This document shows positions 63,301-64,000 of a stretch of DNA of 64,000 nt, piece after piece. The DNA is taken from positions 50,622 to 114,621 of the forward strand of contig NW_003214659.1 in the NCBI RefSeq assembly GCF_000006405.1, given 5' to 3'. A model generated the notes under the pieces. That model had not been told where the DNA came from and did not search any database. It saw only the letters and a program-made list of their open reading frames with translations. The DNA is from Perkinsus marinus ATCC 50983 (lineage: Eukaryota > Perkinsozoa > Perkinsida > Perkinsidae). The first letter of the stretch is position 1; every line of letters begins with the position of its first letter. Both the position numbers and the translations under genes were made by a program.

Positions 63301-64000
63301 ATTCCGACAACAAATCACAGCCTTCTTAGCTTAGTTGGTAGAGCACCCGCTTAGTAAGCGGGAGGTCGTCGGTTCAACTCCGGCAGAAGGCTTTGTTTTC
63401 CGCACATCAACTCTCCACCTTAGGATCTACTATTTTCTACCTGCTGGCACAGCCATAACTCTCTGGCCAAATAAACCGAATCAGCTAACCGAATGGTCCA
63501 CTTGTCATACCATCGATTATTGATAAAACAACAACACATTAAACATCAGAAACTCATGTCACCTCCTTCGATGCAGAAACACCCACTCTCTACCTAGTCT
63601 CGAGTAGGCCGTCTGGAACACAGCTGCGAGGCCCGGGTCCATCACCAAGGCTCTCATCTCAAAGCGCTCTTCTATGGCGCGGATGAGATTTGCGTGAGCC
63701 ACTTCGAATACTCCCATCGCCGAAATCAACTGGGATATATCTTTAGCGTTGTACTGGTGCAGTGTTGCATGGGCCCGATCAAACAGTGCTCGTGCGAGCT
63801 CAGGATCGCAATGATCTGTCTTCACACATGCCGTTAATAGCGTCGTCACTGCCCTAGGGTGCCTGAGAGACAACCCCGACAAATACCCTCAACAGCAGCA
63901 CACAACGATAAGAAGCCGCACCAATCAACGATTTGCCTGGGCAGCGCTGGACTGACGCCCTCGAAAAGCCTCTTCCTCATGCTCTTGAATTGTGTGAGGA
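60370..64000 (-). CDS. FAST/heptatricopeptide-like helical RNA-binding protein (5' end outside window)
   Basis: A series of minus-strand exons encodes degenerate two-helix repeats. Read 5' to 3': LFEGVSPALPRQIVDW joined to HPRAVTTLLTACVKTD over a 59-nt intron (63863-63921); KDISQLISAMGVFEVAHANL; HVRIPVDRIASLSSW-type helices at 62.6-62.95 kb; SIAQVVSLLARQFPVIESRL; ALALTSILQGFTKLRYSNSD; ISALLSRLSELPEDEITHSA; GELIRVLSMLPAVVHRPSTA; and a C-terminus HQCKLVEAFCNRFGVHVRID ending at 60370. Such proteins act in organellar RNA metabolism in alveolates and other eukaryotes; that role is inferred. The intron 61617-61741 contains a whole tRNA-Thr gene on the opposite strand. Some joins are unsolved, so more than one gene cannot be excluded. 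Confidence 0.6.
61650..61722 (+). tRNA. tRNA-Thr (anticodon AGT), copy 1, inside an intron
   Basis: All four stems form: acceptor GCCTTCT with AGAAGGC, D arm with GTTGGTAGAGC, anticodon stem CCCGC/GCGGG with loop TTAGTAA (anticodon AGT), and T stem CCGG/CCGG with TTCAACT. It lies on the strand opposite to the host gene, inside intron 61617-61741. Confidence 0.95.
63320..63392 (+). tRNA. tRNA-Thr (anticodon AGT), copy 2
   Basis: Identical to copy 1 over all 73 nt and followed by a T run (TTTGTTTT) that can end Pol III transcription. It lies between exons of the same minus-strand gene. Flanks of the two copies differ. Confidence 0.95.

Overview
The window is nuclear DNA of a unicellular eukaryote. 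Genes are broken by many small GT-AG introns, mostly 41-59 nt, on both strands with short spacers, and the gene set is eukaryotic: eL32, the R-SNARE Ykt6, a doublecortin-kinase, a TRF4-like poly(A) polymerase, an ELG1/ATAD5-like clamp-loader ATPase, a START protein and FAST/heptatricopeptide-like proteins. The style suggests an alveolate such as Perkinsus, but that is inference. All exon structures were read by eye from splice signals and family conservation.

Layout. 0-1 kb: end of a gene and a 41-bp satellite. 1-14 kb: a segmental duplication. Copy A (about 1.5-4.3 kb) holds an intact doublecortin-kinase and a broken ykt6. Copy B (about 10.5-13.9 kb) holds a broken kinase and an intact ykt6. 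Between them lie a dead hAT-type transposase, a retroelement scrap and a dense set of palindromic scars. 14.8-35.6 kb: mostly minus-strand genes (pyrophosphatase, two KH proteins, eL32, a DEDD exonuclease, two tandem paralogous ubiquitin-like/TPR genes, a membrane protein, a charged helical protein), with a small hAT-like MITE family and tRNA-like pieces in their introns. 36.5-48 kb: a PrsW-like protease, a secreted repeat protein, a DXD glycosyltransferase-like protein, a glycine-zipper protein, a 59-bp satellite and a START protein. 48-64 kb: a small membrane protein, a TFIIS-N-like protein, the ELG1-like ATPase, the poly(A) polymerase, an M14 carboxypeptidase and a large minus-strand FAST/heptatricopeptide-like gene with two identical tRNA-Thr(AGT) copies, one of them in a supported intron.

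Main discovery candidate: 17 sites share one exact grammar. An 8-mer W has been replaced by W(1-7), then the reverse complement of W, then W(2-8), which adds exactly 14 bp. Sixteen lie between 4.2 and 11.0 kb and one in a START-gene intron at 47.5 kb. Three have an unoccupied paralogous site in the other duplication copy. The geometry (8-bp target, single-base hairpin loops) is what hAT-type excision predicts if both flanking hairpins open at the outer edge of the target duplication and the two overhangs anneal. A second theme is introns that carry tRNA-like B-box modules or MITEs.
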